Source: Promicromonospora iranensis (GTDB taxonomy: Bacteria; Actinomycetota; Actinomycetes; Actinomycetales; Cellulomonadaceae). From it: 64,000 nt of DNA. Shown piece by piece: positions 26,638-39,792 of this stretch. The translations under genes and the position numbers were made by a program. Numbering within the stretch: position 1 is the stretch's first letter; every line of letters begins with the position of its first letter. A model generated the notes under the pieces. That model worked only from the letters and a program-made list of their open reading frames with translations, ran no database searches and was not told where the DNA came from. The DNA lies in NCBI RefSeq assembly GCF_028994805.1, contig NZ_JAJQQP010000011.1, positions 124,001 to 188,000 of the forward strand, written 5' to 3'.

Positions 26638-27569
26638 GCGCCCTGGACGAGCGGCCGCTGGGGACGACCGGCCTGCGCGTGCCCTCCGTGGTGCTGGGAA
26701 CCTCCGGGATCGGTCGTCGGCTCGACGCCGCTGGTGCGGTCGCCGTGCTGCGCGCCGCGGCCGCCTCCGGCTGGCGCACGTGGGACACGAGCAACGAGTA
26801 CGGCGACGCGGAGGCGTTCATCGGCGCTGCCCTCGCGGGACCGGGCGACACGGCAGGCGGTGCCGTGCAGGTGTTCACCAAGGTTGATCCCGCGCCCGGC
26901 ACCAGCGACTTCTCGGGCGCCCGGGTCCGCGCCTCGGTCACCGAGTCCCTCGACCGCCTGGGCCTCGACCGGCTGCCGCTGGCGCACTTCCACGACCCGG
27001 AGCGCATGGCCTTCGCCGACGCCATGGCGCCCGACGGGCCGGTCCGCGCCCTGCTCGAGCTGCGCGATGCGGGCGTCATCGAGCACCTCGGGGTCGCCGG
27101 CGGACCGATCGGGCTCCTGCGCCAGTACGTCCGCACCGGTGAGTTCGAGGCGGTCGTGACGCACAACCGCCTCACGCTCCTGGACCGGTCGGCCGAGACC
27201 CTGCTCGACGACTGCGCCGACCGTGGTGTGGGCGTCCTCAACGCCGCCCCGTTCGGCGGCGGCGCCCTCGCCGACGACGACGGACCGGTGCGCCACTACC
27301 ACTACCGCGACGTCGACCCCGTCCAGCAGGACGCGGTCCTGAGGATCCGGGCGATCGCCCGTGCGGCAGGGCTCCCCGTGGGCGCGCTGGCGCTGCGGTC
27401 CGGCGACCGCGACCCGAGGGTCGCCGGGACGATCGTCGGCGTGACGAGCGTCGCCCAGCTCAGCCAGGTCAGGGCATGGGCCGACACCGACGTGCCGGAC
27501 GACATCTGGCCCGAGCTCGACGCCGTCCTGCCCGACCGCGCCCACTGGGCCGGCGAGCTCGGCCGCTGA
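26634..27569 (+). CDS. Aldo/keto reductase, aldose 1-dehydrogenase-like
   Basis: This 311-residue AKR has the start PLGTTGLRVPSVVLGTSGIG and the catalytic residues D51, Y56 (DTSNEYG) and K83, with a histidine at 118 or 120 in AHFHD. It looks closest to the D-threo-aldose/L-fucose 1-dehydrogenase group, which oxidises free aldoses to lactones with NAD(P)+; that subgroup call is from memory of the family, not a search. It is locked into the importer operon by ATGA overlap and is followed 61 bp later by GH42. It could therefore oxidise the monosaccharide (galactose or arabinose) that enzyme releases. Confidence 0.85.
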   Translation: MSALDERPLGTTGLRVPSVVLGTSGIGRRLDAAGAVAVLRAAAASGWRTWDTSNEYGDAEAFIGAALAGPGDTAGGAVQVFTKVDPAPGTSDFSGARVRASVTESLDRLGLDRLPLAHFHDPERMAFADAMAPDGPVRALLELRDAGVIEHLGVAGGPIGLLRQYVRTGEFEAVVTHNRLTLLDRSAETLLDDCADRGVGVLNAAPFGGGALADDDGPVRHYHYRDVDPVQQDAVLRIRAIARAAGLPVGALALRSGDRDPRVAGTIVGVTSVAQLSQVRAWADTDVPDDIWPELDAVLPDRAHWAGELGR

Positions 27570-27630
27570 CGGCGGCCGCCGCCGACCCTCCGCTCCACCG
27601 ACCCACCCACCACCGACCCGAGGACGACCC

Positions 27631-29667
27631 ATGACGGTTCCCTTCGTACCCGACCGCCTGCTCTTCGGCGGCGACTACAACCCCGAGCAGTGGCCGCGCG
27701 AGGTCTGGGCCGAGGACATGGCGCTCATGCGCCGAGCAGGCGTGAACACCGTGACCATCGGGGTGTTCTCGTGGGCCGTGCTCGAGCCGCGTGAGGGGGA
27801 GTTCGAGCCGGGCTGGCTGGACGACGTCGTCGCGCTCCTCGACACGAACGAGATCGGGTTCTTCCTCGCGACACCCACCGCGTCCCCGCCGCCGTGGTTC
27901 ACCCGGGCGCACCCGGACGCCCTGCCCGTACGCGCCGACGGGACCTACGTCTCCCACGGCTCGCGCGACACGTACGCGATCAGCGCACCCGCCTACCGCC
28001 AGGCGGCCCGCCGCGTCGCGCGGTTCCTCGCCGAGCGGTACGGCGACCACCCGCGCCTGCGTGGCTGGCACGTGCACAACGAGTACGGCACGATCGACCA
28101 CGGCCCGCACGCCGCGGCCGCCTTCCGCCGCTGGCTCCAGGGGCGGTACACCTCGCTCGAGGCGCTGAACGACGCCTGGTGCACGGCGTTCTGGTCCCAG
28201 CGGTACGACGACTGGGAGGAGATCCTGCCGCCGCGCACGACGCAGTACCTGGCCAACCCGGCCCACGCGGTGGACTTCAAGCGGTTCTGCTCCGACGAGA
28301 TGCTCACGGCGTGCACCGAGCAGCGGGACGAGATCCGCACGGCCGGCTCGACCGCTCCGGTCACGACGAACTTCATGCTGCCCACCTGGGACCACCTCAA
28401 CCAGTGGGACTGGAGCGAACAGCTGGACCTCGCCTCCGTCGACCACTATCTCGACACGCCCGGGCCGGACGGCGAGGCCCACGTCGCGTACGGCGCCGAC
28501 CTGACCCGTGCCTGGGGCGGCGGACCCTGGCTGCTCATGGAACAGAGCGCGGCCGGTATCCGGGACGGTGCACGACAGGCCTTCAAGGACCCCGACCGCA
28601 TGATCCGCAACTCCCTGGGCTACGTCGCCAGGGGTTCCCAGGGTGCCCTGTTCTTCCAGTGGCGGGCGTCGGCCGGCGGCTCCGAGACGTGGCACAGCGC
28701 GATGGTGCCGCACGTGGGCCCGCAGAGCCGCACGTACGAGGGCGTGGTCGAGCTCGGAGCGCTCCTCGGCCGGCTCCAGGAGATCGCGGAGCCGCCCCGG
28801 ACCGGGCCGGTGGTCGAGGCCGACGTCGCGGTCCTGTGGGACGCCAACGGCCGGTGGTCGCTCCAGACGCCGCACCTGCCGAACGACGAGCTCGACTACA
28901 CGACCGAGGTCCGTGCGACGCACCGCGCCCTGTGGCGTGCCGGGGTCGCCGTCGACTTCGTGCGTCCCGGTGCCGACGTCACCCGCTACCGGGTGCTGTT
29001 CGTGCCGACCCTGATGGCCCTGGACGCCGACACCGTGACGTGGCTGACCCGGTACGTCGATGCCGGTGGGCACCTCGTCGTCGGGCGGTTCACCGGCGTC
29101 GCGGACGAGCACCAGCGCGTGGCCCCCGGCGGCTACCCGGGCCGGCTCCGTGAGCTGCTGGGCGTCCGGGTCACCGAGCACCTTCCACTCGCCCCGGACG
29201 AGACGCAGGAGCTCAGCGACGGGTCCGTCGTCGAGCAGTGGACCGAGCGGATGGACCCGCCCCGGGCGGACATCGTCGCCGCCTACGCCGAGGGGCCCCT
29301 CGCCGGCCTGCCGGCCGTCACGCGCCGTCGTGTCGGGGACGGCGCCGCGACGTACGTCTCGACGCGGATGGTCCAGGAGTCGTGGGACGGGTTCGTCGCG
29401 GCGCTGCTCGCGGAGCACGACGTGCGCCCGGTGGTCCCGGAGGCGGCCGGCACCGGTGTCGAGGCGATCCGCCGCCGCGGCGCGGAGGCCACGTATCTCT
29501 TCCTGCTGCACCACGGCGACCAGCCGGTCCGGGTGGCCGGCCCGGGACACGACCTCGTCACGGACAGCCCGACGGACGCGGGGATCGTCGTGGCCCCGGG
29601 CGGGTACGCGGTGATCCGCGAGGCCCCGACCGCCGCATGGTCGGTGACACCTCTCCCGCCCGCCTGA
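27631..29667 (+). CDS. GH42 beta-galactosidase
   Basis: The 678-residue protein is a standard three-domain GH42 enzyme. It has the opening FGGDYNPEQWP, the acid/base glutamate E151 in HNEYG, the nucleophile E304 in LMEQSA, a trimerisation domain near residues 390-590 and a short beta-sandwich end. GH42 enzymes cleave terminal beta-D-galactosyl units, and some prefer alpha-L-arabinopyranosides. No signal peptide is present, so it works on imported oligosaccharides. It is the last gene of the third importer operon and converges with nucS. Confidence 0.94.
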   Translation: MTVPFVPDRLLFGGDYNPEQWPREVWAEDMALMRRAGVNTVTIGVFSWAVLEPREGEFEPGWLDDVVALLDTNEIGFFLATPTASPPPWFTRAHPDALPVRADGTYVSHGSRDTYAISAPAYRQAARRVARFLAERYGDHPRLRGWHVHNEYGTIDHGPHAAAAFRRWLQGRYTSLEALNDAWCTAFWSQRYDDWEEILPPRTTQYLANPAHAVDFKRFCSDEMLTACTEQRDEIRTAGSTAPVTTNFMLPTWDHLNQWDWSEQLDLASVDHYLDTPGPDGEAHVAYGADLTRAWGGGPWLLMEQSAAGIRDGARQAFKDPDRMIRNSLGYVARGSQGALFFQWRASAGGSETWHSAMVPHVGPQSRTYEGVVELGALLGRLQEIAEPPRTGPVVEADVAVLWDANGRWSLQTPHLPNDELDYTTEVRATHRALWRAGVAVDFVRPGADVTRYRVLFVPTLMALDADTVTWLTRYVDAGGHLVVGRFTGVADEHQRVAPGGYPGRLRELLGVRVTEHLPLAPDETQELSDGSVVEQWTERMDPPRADIVAAYAEGPLAGLPAVTRRRVGDGAATYVSTRMVQESWDGFVAALLAEHDVRPVVPEAAGTGVEAIRRRGAEATYLFLLHHGDQPVRVAGPGHDLVTDSPTDAGIVVAPGGYAVIREAPTAAWSVTPLPPA

Positions 29668-29700
29668 CCAACCCGCTTTGTTGTGAGCGGTGGTCGAGGG

Positions 29701-30396
29701 TCAGAAGAGGCGGGACTCCGGGTCGTCCACGCCGCGCATCGCGTCGTAGTCCAGCAGGAGCGTCGCGATGCCGCGGTCCTTGGCGAGCACGCGCGCCTGC
29801 GGCTTGATCTCCTGGGCGGCGTAGACGCCGCGGACGGGAGCCAGCATCGGGTCGCGGTTCAGCAGCTCCAGGTACCGCGTGAGCTGCTCGACGCCGTCGA
29901 TGTCGCCACGGCGCTTGATCTCCACGGCGACCGTGGAGCCCGAGCCATCCCGCGCGAGGATGTCCACCGGCCCGATGGCGGTGGGGTACTCCCGGCGGAC
30001 CAGGGTGTGCCCGGCGCCCAGCAGGGCGATCTGCTCGGCGAGCAGCTCCTGCAGGTGGGCCTCGACGCCGTCCTTCACGAGGCCGGGGTCGATGCCCAGG
30101 TCGTGCGCGGAGTCGTGGTGCACGGTGAACAGCTCGACCTCGAGCCGGTCGTCCGACTTGGCGTGCTGCACCGTCCACACCTCGGTGACGCCGCGCTCGG
30201 CGGCCTCCTCGGACGGTTCGCGCACGGCGAGCGTGCACGGCGGGCTCATCCAGTTCAGCGGCTTGTACGAACCGCCGTCGGAGTGAATCAGCACGCTTCC
30301 GTCAGCCTTGACCACGAGCAGCCGGGTAGCCGGCGGGAGCATCGCGGTCAGGCGGCCCGTGTAGAGGGCGGAGCAGTCGGCCACGACCAGCCGCAT
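29701..30396 (-). CDS. nucS: Mismatch-specific endonuclease NucS (EndoMS)
   Basis: NucS cuts DNA at mismatches and provides the non-canonical mismatch repair of actinobacteria that lack MutS/MutL. The 231-residue protein begins [20 protein letters not shown], as expected. The C-terminal RecB-like nuclease domain contains the D-EIK metal site (GPVDILARD ... [17 protein letters not shown]), and the C-terminal DDPESRLF resembles the beta-clamp-interacting tail. The ATG at 30396 shares one base with the stop of the DUF2550 gene. The atpC-DUF2550-nucS order is conserved across actinobacteria. Confidence 0.95.
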   Translation of the reverse strand: MRLVVADCSALYTGRLTAMLPPATRLLVVKADGSVLIHSDGGSYKPLNWMSPPCTLAVREPSEEAAERGVTEVWTVQHAKSDDRLEVELFTVHHDSAHDLGIDPGLVKDGVEAHLQELLAEQIALLGAGHTLVRREYPTAIGPVDILARDGSGSTVAVEIKRRGDIDGVEQLTRYLELLNRDPMLAPVRGVYAAQEIKPQARVLAKDRGIATLLLDYDAMRGVDDPESRLF

Positions 30397-30821
30397 CAGA
30401 GAACCAGATCCTGTCGTCCGGGAGGGGCGGCCTCGAGCCAGGAGGCGAGGCCGAAGTAGTCGCCGGCGGCGAGATCGAGCTCGAAGTCGAGCCCGTCGTA
30501 CCGGCACTGGACGAGGTAGTGGTCACCCTGACCACGCTCGTCCGGGTCGAGCGGGGTGCGGCCGGTCACCATGAGCCGCTCCCGGTACCACGTGCGGGCC
30601 GGACGGGGCGACAGCGACCAGCACCGCCACCACTCGATCCGGCCCACCGCGTACTGCGCGATGCCCGGCGTCCAGGAACCCTCAGGGTTCCCGGTCGGCC
30701 GGGCACTGCAGTTGAACGAACCTACCCTGCGGGAAAGCGTCCGCAGCCGGGAGATACCCAGTGCGAGCACCAGCGCGAGCGCGCCGAGCACCGCTATCGC
30801 GATCCAGATGACGCCCGGCAC
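30396..30821 (-). CDS. DUF2550 membrane-anchored protein
   Basis: The 141-residue protein has one N-terminal membrane segment (residues 4-24) and a cytoplasmic domain with the family's [11 protein letters not shown] start and a central tryptophan-rich segment ([13 protein letters not shown]). It belongs to DUF2550, an actinobacterial family always found between atpC and nucS; no function is established. It lies 12 bp after atpC and overlaps nucS by one base, so it is probably co-transcribed with the ATP synthase genes. Confidence 0.88.
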   Translation of the reverse strand: MPGVIWIAIAVLGALALVLALGISRLRTLSRRVGSFNCSARPTGNPEGSWTPGIAQYAVGRIEWWRCWSLSPRPARTWYRERLMVTGRTPLDPDERGQGDHYLVQCRYDGLDFELDLAAGDYFGLASWLEAAPPGRQDLVL

Positions 30822-30833
30822 TCGCGCTCTCCC

Positions 30834-31094
30834 TCAGACCAGGGAGATCTCGTCGACCACCAGGGTGACGAGGTTGTTGTCCACGGACAGGAAACCACCG
30901 GTGACCTGCGCCTCGACGGCGGGCCCCGCAGCCGTGTCCACCTTGATCGCGCCCGGGCGGAGCACAGCCAGCAGCGGCGTGTGGTTCGCTCGGATGCCGA
31001 TCTGGCCGTCCGCGGACGGCGCGGTCACCTGGGTCGCCGCACCGCTCCAGACCTTACGGTCCCTGGACACGAGGTCCACGCTCAGCTCTGCCAC
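30834..31094 (-). CDS. atpC: F1Fo ATP synthase epsilon subunit
   Basis: The 86-residue epsilon subunit belongs to the F1 rotor stalk. Only the N-terminal beta-sandwich (AELSVDLVSRDRKVWSG to VTLVVDEISLV) is present. The C-terminal helical hairpin found in E. coli is missing, as in many actinobacteria, so inhibition of ATP hydrolysis by that hairpin is unlikely here. It is the last atp gene and is separated from atpD by 106 bp holding a long stem-loop. Confidence 0.93.
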   Translation of the reverse strand: MAELSVDLVSRDRKVWSGAATQVTAPSADGQIGIRANHTPLLAVLRPGAIKVDTAAGPAVEAQVTGGFLSVDNNLVTLVVDEISLV

Positions 31095-31121
31095 GAGAGC
31101 TCCTTCCGATGTAGCGGGCGA

Positions 31122-31174
31122 GATGCCGCCCCTGCCGGGTTGCCTGATTGTGGCATGCCCGGCAGGGCGGCATC
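31122..31174 (-). other. Long intercistronic stem-loop between atpD and atpC
   Basis: The left arm 31122-31139 (18 nt) pairs with the right arm 31158-31174 (17 nt) along its whole length with a single bulged base, leaving an 18-nt loop. On the mRNA it ends 27 nt before the atpC start. No T-run follows, so a processing site or attenuator that lowers atpC expression is more likely than a full terminator. Confidence 0.6.
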
Positions 31175-31200
31175 ACGCACGGGGGGAGGTGTGCGAGGCG

Positions 31201-32721
<1,521 letters not shown>

Positions 32722-32733
32722 TTAACGGTCGGT

Positions 32734-33627
32734 TCAGGACGCCAGGGCGTCGGCACCGGAGACGATCTCGCTGATCTCCTGGGTGATGTCCGCCTGACGT
32801 GCCTGGTTGGCCAGTCGGGTGTACGTGCGGATCAGGTCCTCGGCGTTCTCGGTCGCCGTGTGCATGGCCCGCTGACGCGCAGCGAGCTCGGACGCGGCGG
32901 CGTCGAGCAGCATCGCGTAGATGCGCTGCTGCACGTACCGCGGGAGCAGCTCGTCCAGCACGGCCTCGGGCGACGGCTCGAAGTCGTAGAGCGGCAGGGC
33001 CTCGTGCTCGTCGGCCTCGGACACGCCCTCGACCACCTCGAGCGGCAGCATGCGCACCACGCGGGCGCGCTGCGTCACCATGTTCACGAACAGCGTGGAG
33101 ACCACGTGCATCTCGCTGACACCGCCGTCGGCCTCCTCCGCGAGGAACACCTCGAGCAGCGTCTCGGCGATGTCCTGCGCCGCCTCGGGCGTCGGCTTCT
33201 CCGAACCGTACGACCAGCTCTTGGCGATCTCCCGCCCACGGAACGTGTAGTACGCGATCGCGCGGCGGCCGGCCACGTAGAGCACGACCTCCTTGCCCTC
33301 GGCCGTCAGCTGCCCGACGAGCTTCTCGGCCTCGCGGACGATCGCCATCGGGTAGGAACCGGCCATGCCCGCGTCGGAGGAGACGACGAGCACCGCTGCG
33401 CGGTTGCCGCCCTCCTCCTGCGTGAGCGGGTGGTCGACGTCCGTGTGCGACGCGACAGCCGACACCGCGCGGGTGATCGCCTGTGCGTACGGCGCTGCCG
33501 CCGCTGCCGCCGCGCGAGCCTTGCCGATGCGGGACGCGGCGATCAGCTCACGCGCGCGGAAGATCTTCTTCAGCGACTGCGTCGACTTGATCCGCGCCTT
33601 GTAGATGCGCTGAGCTCCACCGGCCAC
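32734..33627 (-). CDS. atpG: F1Fo ATP synthase gamma subunit
   Basis: This is the central rotor shaft, 297 residues starting at a GTG ([25 protein letters not shown]). The two long coiled-coil ends are visible, with the conserved C-terminal segment [19 protein letters not shown]. It starts 3 bp after the atpA stop, so the two are translationally linked. Confidence 0.97.
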   Translation of the reverse strand: MAGGAQRIYKARIKSTQSLKKIFRARELIAASRIGKARAAAAAAAPYAQAITRAVSAVASHTDVDHPLTQEEGGNRAAVLVVSSDAGMAGSYPMAIVREAEKLVGQLTAEGKEVVLYVAGRRAIAYYTFRGREIAKSWSYGSEKPTPEAAQDIAETLLEVFLAEEADGGVSEMHVVSTLFVNMVTQRARVVRMLPLEVVEGVSEADEHEALPLYDFEPSPEAVLDELLPRYVQQRIYAMLLDAAASELAARQRAMHTATENAEDLIRTYTRLANQARQADITQEISEIVSGADALAS

Positions 33628-33630
33628 GGG

Positions 33631-35259
33631 TCAGGCCTTCTTCTTGACGACGATCTGCGCCTGCTCGACGTCGACGGGGCCGTCCTCGGTGCTGCCACCG
33701 ACGAGCGGCGTGCCGTCGCCCTTCTGGAAGCCCGCCCGGAAGTCCTCCACGGCGGCGCTCAGCGCCTCCTCCGTGTCGGGCTCCAGCTTCCCGGACTTGA
33801 GGATCGTCTCCAGGACGTCGGTCTTGCGGCGCAGGTGGTCCAGCAGCTCGGACTCGAACCGCTTGACGTCCTCGACCGCGACGTCGTCGAGCTTGCCCTT
33901 GGTGCCGGCCCACACGGACGCGACCTGGTCCTCGACCGCGTACGGCGAGTACTGGGGCTGCTTGAGCAGCTCCGTCAGGACGGCACCGCGCTGCAGCTGT
34001 GCGCGGGACGCCGCGTCGAGGTCGGACGCGAACATCGCGAACGCCTCGAGCGAGCGGAACTGCGCCAGCTCCAGCTTGAGCGTGCCGGAGACCTTCTTCA
34101 TCGCCTTGATCTGCGCGTCACCACCGACTCGGGAGACCGAGATACCGACGTCCACGGCGGGACGCTGGTCGGCGTTGAACAGGTCGGACTGCAGGAAGAT
34201 CTGACCGTCCGTGATGGAGATGACGTTCGTCGGGATGTACGCCGAGACGTCGTTCGCCTTGGTCTCGATGATCGGCAGACCGGTCATCGAGCCCGCGCCC
34301 AGCTCGTCCGAGAGCTTCGCACAACGCTCGAGCAGACGGGAGTGCAGGTAGAAGACGTCACCCGGGTAGGCCTCGCGGCCCGGCGGGCGGCGCAGCAGCA
34401 GCGACACGGCACGGTAGGCCTCGGCCTGCTTCGACAGGTCGTCGAAGATGACCAGGACGTGCTTGCCCTGGTACATCCAGTGCTGGCCGATGGCCGAACC
34501 GGTGTACGGCGCGAGGTACTTGAAGCCTGCCGGGTCGGACGCCGGAGCCGCGACGATCGTCGTGTACTCCAGGGCGCCGGACTCCTCGAGGGCGCCACGC
34601 ACGGCGGCGATGGTCGAACCCTTCTGGCCGATGGCGACGTAGATGCAGCGCACCTGCTGCTTCGGGTCCCCGGTCTCCCAGTTCGCCTTCTGGTTGATGA
34701 TCGTGTCGACCGCGATCGCCGTCTTGCCGGTCTGGCGGTCACCGATGATCAGCTGACGCTGACCACGGCCGATCGGGATCATCGAGTCGATCGCCTTGAT
34801 GCCGGTCTGCAGCGGCTCGTGCACCGACTTGCGCTGCATGACGCCGGGCGCCTGCAGCTCGAGGGCACGGGTGCCCTCCGTCTCGATGGCGCCGAGGCCG
34901 TCGATGGGAGTACCCAGCGGGTCGACCACGCGGCCGAGGTAACCCTCGCCCACGGGGACCGACAGCACCTCACCGGTACGACGGACCTCCTGGCCCTCCT
35001 CGATGCCGGTGAACTCGCCCAGGACGACCACACCGATCTCGCGGACGTCCAGGTTCTGCGCGAGTCCGAGCGTGCCGTCCTCGAAGCGCAGCAGCTCGTT
35101 GGCCATCACGCCCGGGAGGCCCTCGACGCGGGCGATGCCGTCCGCTGCGTACGCGACGCGGCCCACCTCCTCGGCGACCGCTTCCTGGGGCTCGTAGGAC
35201 TTCACGAAGCTGTCCAGTGCGGCCCGGACCTCGTCCGGCCGGATCGTCAGCTCAGCCAT
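33631..35259 (-). CDS. atpA: F1Fo ATP synthase alpha subunit
   Basis: The non-catalytic nucleotide-binding F1 subunit has 542 residues, with the P-loop GDRQTGKT at 173-180 and the arginine-finger region [16 protein letters not shown] charged C-terminal extension (about 30 residues, ending VVKKKA) is typical of actinobacterial AtpA; in mycobacteria a comparable extension restrains ATP hydrolysis, so a similar role is possible. It follows atpH after 56 bp containing a small hairpin. Confidence 0.98.
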   Translation of the reverse strand: MAELTIRPDEVRAALDSFVKSYEPQEAVAEEVGRVAYAADGIARVEGLPGVMANELLRFEDGTLGLAQNLDVREIGVVVLGEFTGIEEGQEVRRTGEVLSVPVGEGYLGRVVDPLGTPIDGLGAIETEGTRALELQAPGVMQRKSVHEPLQTGIKAIDSMIPIGRGQRQLIIGDRQTGKTAIAVDTIINQKANWETGDPKQQVRCIYVAIGQKGSTIAAVRGALEESGALEYTTIVAAPASDPAGFKYLAPYTGSAIGQHWMYQGKHVLVIFDDLSKQAEAYRAVSLLLRRPPGREAYPGDVFYLHSRLLERCAKLSDELGAGSMTGLPIIETKANDVSAYIPTNVISITDGQIFLQSDLFNADQRPAVDVGISVSRVGGDAQIKAMKKVSGTLKLELAQFRSLEAFAMFASDLDAASRAQLQRGAVLTELLKQPQYSPYAVEDQVASVWAGTKGKLDDVAVEDVKRFESELLDHLRRKTDVLETILKSGKLEPDTEEALSAAVEDFRAGFQKGDGTPLVGGSTEDGPVDVEQAQIVVKKKA

Positions 35260-35277
35260 TGCTCTTCTCCTGTCGTG

Positions 35278-35294
35278 GCCGCGAAAGCCGCGGC
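35278..35294 (-). other. Small stem-loop between atpH and atpA
   Basis: The arms GCCGCG (35278-35283) and CGCGGC (35289-35294) enclose a five-base loop. On the mRNA the hairpin ends 18 nt before the atpA start, the same relative position as the hairpins before atpE, atpD and atpC. Confidence 0.4.
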
Positions 35295-35315
35295 GGAAGG
35301 TTCATGTTCACGTGT

Positions 35316-37032
<1,717 letters not shown>

Positions 37033-37064
37033 CTATGCAGCGCCGCCCGGAGGAGGGAGCAGTG

Positions 37065-37958
37065 TCAGTGCTCCTCCTCCAGCGACATGTTGATGTAGGC
37101 CGCGGCCAGCAGGGCGAAGATGTAGGCCTGCAGGAAGGCGACCAGAACCTCGAAGAGGGTCATGAAGATGCCTGCCGGGAGCGTGAGGAGCCCGAAGAAC
37201 ATCAGCCCGGTGCCTGCCGAGTCGACCACGAAGAACTGCGTGGCCGCGAAGCAGAGCACGAGGATGATGTGGCCGGCGACCATGTTGGCCACCAGTCGGA
37301 CCATCAGCGAGCCGGGCCGGATGATCAGGAGCTGCAGCAGCTCGATCGGCGTCAGGATGGCGTAGATCGGCCACGGCACGCCCGGCGGGAACAGGTTCGA
37401 CCTGAGGTACCCGCCCAGCCCGTGCTTACGGATGCCGACGGCCCAGTAGGTGACGAACACCCAGAGCGCGAGCACCAGCGGCAGACCGATCCGCGAGGTG
37501 CCGGCAAGGTTCAGACCCGGGATCACACCCGTGAGGTTGAACGCCAGGATGCTCAGGAAGATGGTCGTGAGCATGGGCACGAAGCGGCGAGAGCGCTCCT
37601 TGCCCATGATCTCCTCGCCGATCTGCACCCGCACGAAGCTCAGCAGGAACTCGATGGCCGTCTGGAACCGACCCGGCACCACCTTCGCCCGGCGTGCGGC
37701 GATCACGAAGATCGACAGCAGCACCAGGGTGGCGATGATCCGGATGATCCAGAGGCGGTCGATCTGGAAGATCGTGCCCTCGAAGAGGATGGCCGACGGG
37801 AAGAAGTCGGAGATCGACGGCGTGTGGAAGCCGCCCTCACCCTCGTGGCCTTCGGTGGCGGCGAGGATTACGGACGTCGCATGCGTGGACAGGAGGACTC
37901 CCAGGTGGTCATTAGGCCCTGCGCGCGTCACCGCAAAGGGGCGGAACGGGCGCGCCAT
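37065..37958 (-). CDS. atpB: F1Fo ATP synthase a subunit
   Basis: The proton-channel subunit has 297 residues and five to six membrane helices. The essential arginine is in the LLIIRPGSLMVRLVANMVAGHIIL region, and the last helix contains EVLVAFLQAYIFALLAAAYI. The start is uncertain. The ATG at 37958 gives about 30 residues before the conserved GGFHTPSISDFFP, and a GTG at 37931 would shorten this. Neither has a strong ribosome site. Confidence 0.95.
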   Translation of the reverse strand: MARPFRPFAVTRAGPNDHLGVLLSTHATSVILAATEGHEGEGGFHTPSISDFFPSAILFEGTIFQIDRLWIIRIIATLVLLSIFVIAARRAKVVPGRFQTAIEFLLSFVRVQIGEEIMGKERSRRFVPMLTTIFLSILAFNLTGVIPGLNLAGTSRIGLPLVLALWVFVTYWAVGIRKHGLGGYLRSNLFPPGVPWPIYAILTPIELLQLLIIRPGSLMVRLVANMVAGHIILVLCFAATQFFVVDSAGTGLMFFGLLTLPAGIFMTLFEVLVAFLQAYIFALLAAAYINMSLEEEH

Positions 37959-38095
37959 CGGGCCTGGCCGTCATGGATTCAGTCGTAAGCCTAACCTATA
38001 TCCCAGCCGGTTTTGGCCGCTTAACCGCACAGCGCCGCCCCTTGTGACTTATGGCGCAATCCCGTGCCCGGTCAAGGTCCGCCCAGAGCGCCGCG

Positions 38096-38548
38096 TCAGG
38101 CTTCGGCGCCGGGCTCGACGTACGGGACCCGGCCGTTCTGGACCGCGCGATAGTCGAGGAGCGCCGACCCCACGGCCCCGAGCAGGAGCACGACGAACAG
38201 GACCACGCGGTCGTAGAAGTCGAACCGCGTGAGCACCAGGAGCACCGCGACGAGCACCACCATCTTGCCGAGCCACGTGCCCATCACGACCGCGCCCATG
38301 GTGGTCGCACCCTTGCCGACCGTGTAGAGCATCGACCACACGGTGGTCCCGCAGAAGAAGGCGGCGATGGCCGCGCCGATCAGACCGCCCCAGAGCCCTG
38401 CGACGCCGGCGACCAGGAGCCCGACCAGCGATCCGAGGACCGCGAGGGCCGCCACGAGGATCATGCTGTCGCGCAGCGCCGCACGGAGCACCGCCTTCTC
38501 GGCGGCGCCTCGCGGTGTGCCGGGGGCGTCAGGTACCTGCTCGGTCAT
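38096..38548 (-). CDS. AtpI-position small membrane protein
   Basis: The 150-residue protein has four predicted membrane helices (first near residues 30-47, last near 115-130) and short charged ends. It occupies the position of atpI, between wecA and atpB. AtpI-type proteins assist c-ring assembly or Mg2+ supply, but this sequence is too divergent for me to assert that role. It overlaps wecA by 4 bp (ATGA) and precedes atpB by 137 bp. Confidence 0.75.
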   Translation of the reverse strand: MTEQVPDAPGTPRGAAEKAVLRAALRDSMILVAALAVLGSLVGLLVAGVAGLWGGLIGAAIAAFFCGTTVWSMLYTVGKGATTMGAVVMGTWLGKMVVLVAVLLVLTRFDFYDRVVLFVVLLLGAVGSALLDYRAVQNGRVPYVEPGAEA

Positions 38549-39792
38549 TCGATGGTCTCCTTGGTCTTGGGCGCGACGCTCTGCTGAGCGGCGCTCGGGC
38601 GGGCAGCGCCCTGCGCGACGACGCGCGGCTCCGCCGCACCGGCCCCGACCGCGGCGGGAACCTTCGGTGTCTGGCCGGAGAGCGCGGCGACGTCGTCGTC
38701 CAGGAAGCGACCGCGGTGCCGCAGCGGGCCGAGGGTGGCCAGCAGCGCGAGCACGACGAACACGGTGGTCCAGATCAGCACGATCTCCCAGTCCCACTGC
38801 ACGAGCGCCGCGGCGCTGAACGCGAACACGGCGGTCCACACGTACAGGATCACCACGGCACGGCGGTGGGAGTGGCCGAGGGCCAGCATGCGGTGGTGCA
38901 GGTGCATGCGGTCGGGAGCCATGGGCGACTTGCCCGCGGCCAGCCGCCGGATCACGGCCAGCCCCATGTCGAGCAGCGGCAGCATGAGGACGGCCACCGG
39001 CAGCAGCAGCGGGATGAACGCGGGCAGGGCCTGCGCGCCGGTCATGACCCCGGGCGGGATGTTGCCGGTCACGCTGATCGCGGCGCCCGCCATCACGAGG
39101 CCGATCAGCATCGAGCCGGCGTCGCCCATGAAGATGTGGGCGGGATGGAAGTTGTGCGGCAGGAACCCGATGCACACGCCCACCATCACGGCGAGCATGA
39201 GCGACGCGAGGCTGGCGTAGTTGTCCGCCGACACCTGCTGCGTGAGCCCGTAGGTGTAGAGGAAGAACGCGGTGCCGCCGATGGCGACGATGCCGGCGGC
39301 CAGCCCGTCGAGGCCGTCCACGAAGTTCACCGCGTTCATCGCGATCACGATGACCAGCACGGTCACCACGAGCGACATGCGTGACGACGTGATGGTCACG
39401 CCCGCGATCGGCATCGTGATGAGCTGGACGCCCTGCAGCGCCATGAAGCCGGCGGCCAGGACCTGGCCGGCGAGCTTGGTGATCCAGTCGAGGTCCCACT
39501 TGTCGTCGGCCCAGCCGAGTGCGCACACGATGGCGGCGCCGCCCACGATGCCCCACGCCTGGGGATCCCTGAACACGCCGGAGAGGAACGGCATCTGAGA
39601 GGCCAGCAGCACCGGCACGATGATGCCGATCAGCATCGCGAGCCCGCCGAGGCGCGGCGTCGGCACCGAGTGCACGTCGCGGGCCCGGACGGCGGAGATC
39701 GCCGAGGTCTTGAGGGCCACCCAGCGGGCGAACGGCGTGGTCAGGAACGTGACCGCGGCGGCCACGAGCATCAGGAGCAGGTACACCCTCAC
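38545..39792 (-). CDS. wecA: Polyprenyl-phosphate GlcNAc-1-phosphate transferase (WecA/Rfe type)
   Basis: This 415-residue membrane enzyme of the MraY/WecA superfamily transfers GlcNAc-1-P from UDP-GlcNAc to decaprenyl/undecaprenyl phosphate, starting synthesis of a cell-wall linker or surface glycan. About 11 membrane segments are seen. The magnesium and substrate motifs are GWADDKWDLDW, NFVDGLDGLAAG and HIFMGDAGS, and the HRMLALGHSHRRAV loop fits WecA rather than MraY. It is coupled at both ends by 4-bp overlaps (GTG start at 39792). Confidence 0.92.
   Translation of the reverse strand: MRVYLLLMLVAAAVTFLTTPFARWVALKTSAISAVRARDVHSVPTPRLGGLAMLIGIIVPVLLASQMPFLSGVFRDPQAWGIVGGAAIVCALGWADDKWDLDWITKLAGQVLAAGFMALQGVQLITMPIAGVTITSSRMSLVVTVLVIVIAMNAVNFVDGLDGLAAGIVAIGGTAFFLYTYGLTQQVSADNYASLASLMLAVMVGVCIGFLPHNFHPAHIFMGDAGSMLIGLVMAGAAISVTGNIPPGVMTGAQALPAFIPLLLPVAVLMLPLLDMGLAVIRRLAAGKSPMAPDRMHLHHRMLALGHSHRRAVVILYVWTAVFAFSAAALVQWDWEIVLIWTTVFVVLALLATLGPLRHRGRFLDDDVAALSGQTPKVPAAVGAGAAEPRVVAQGAARPSAAQQSVAPKTKETIE

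Noticed and set aside
29668-29700. Terminator between the convergent GH42 and nucS genes
   Set aside because: Only a 5-bp stem (CCGCT/AGCGG) is present, which is too weak to call.
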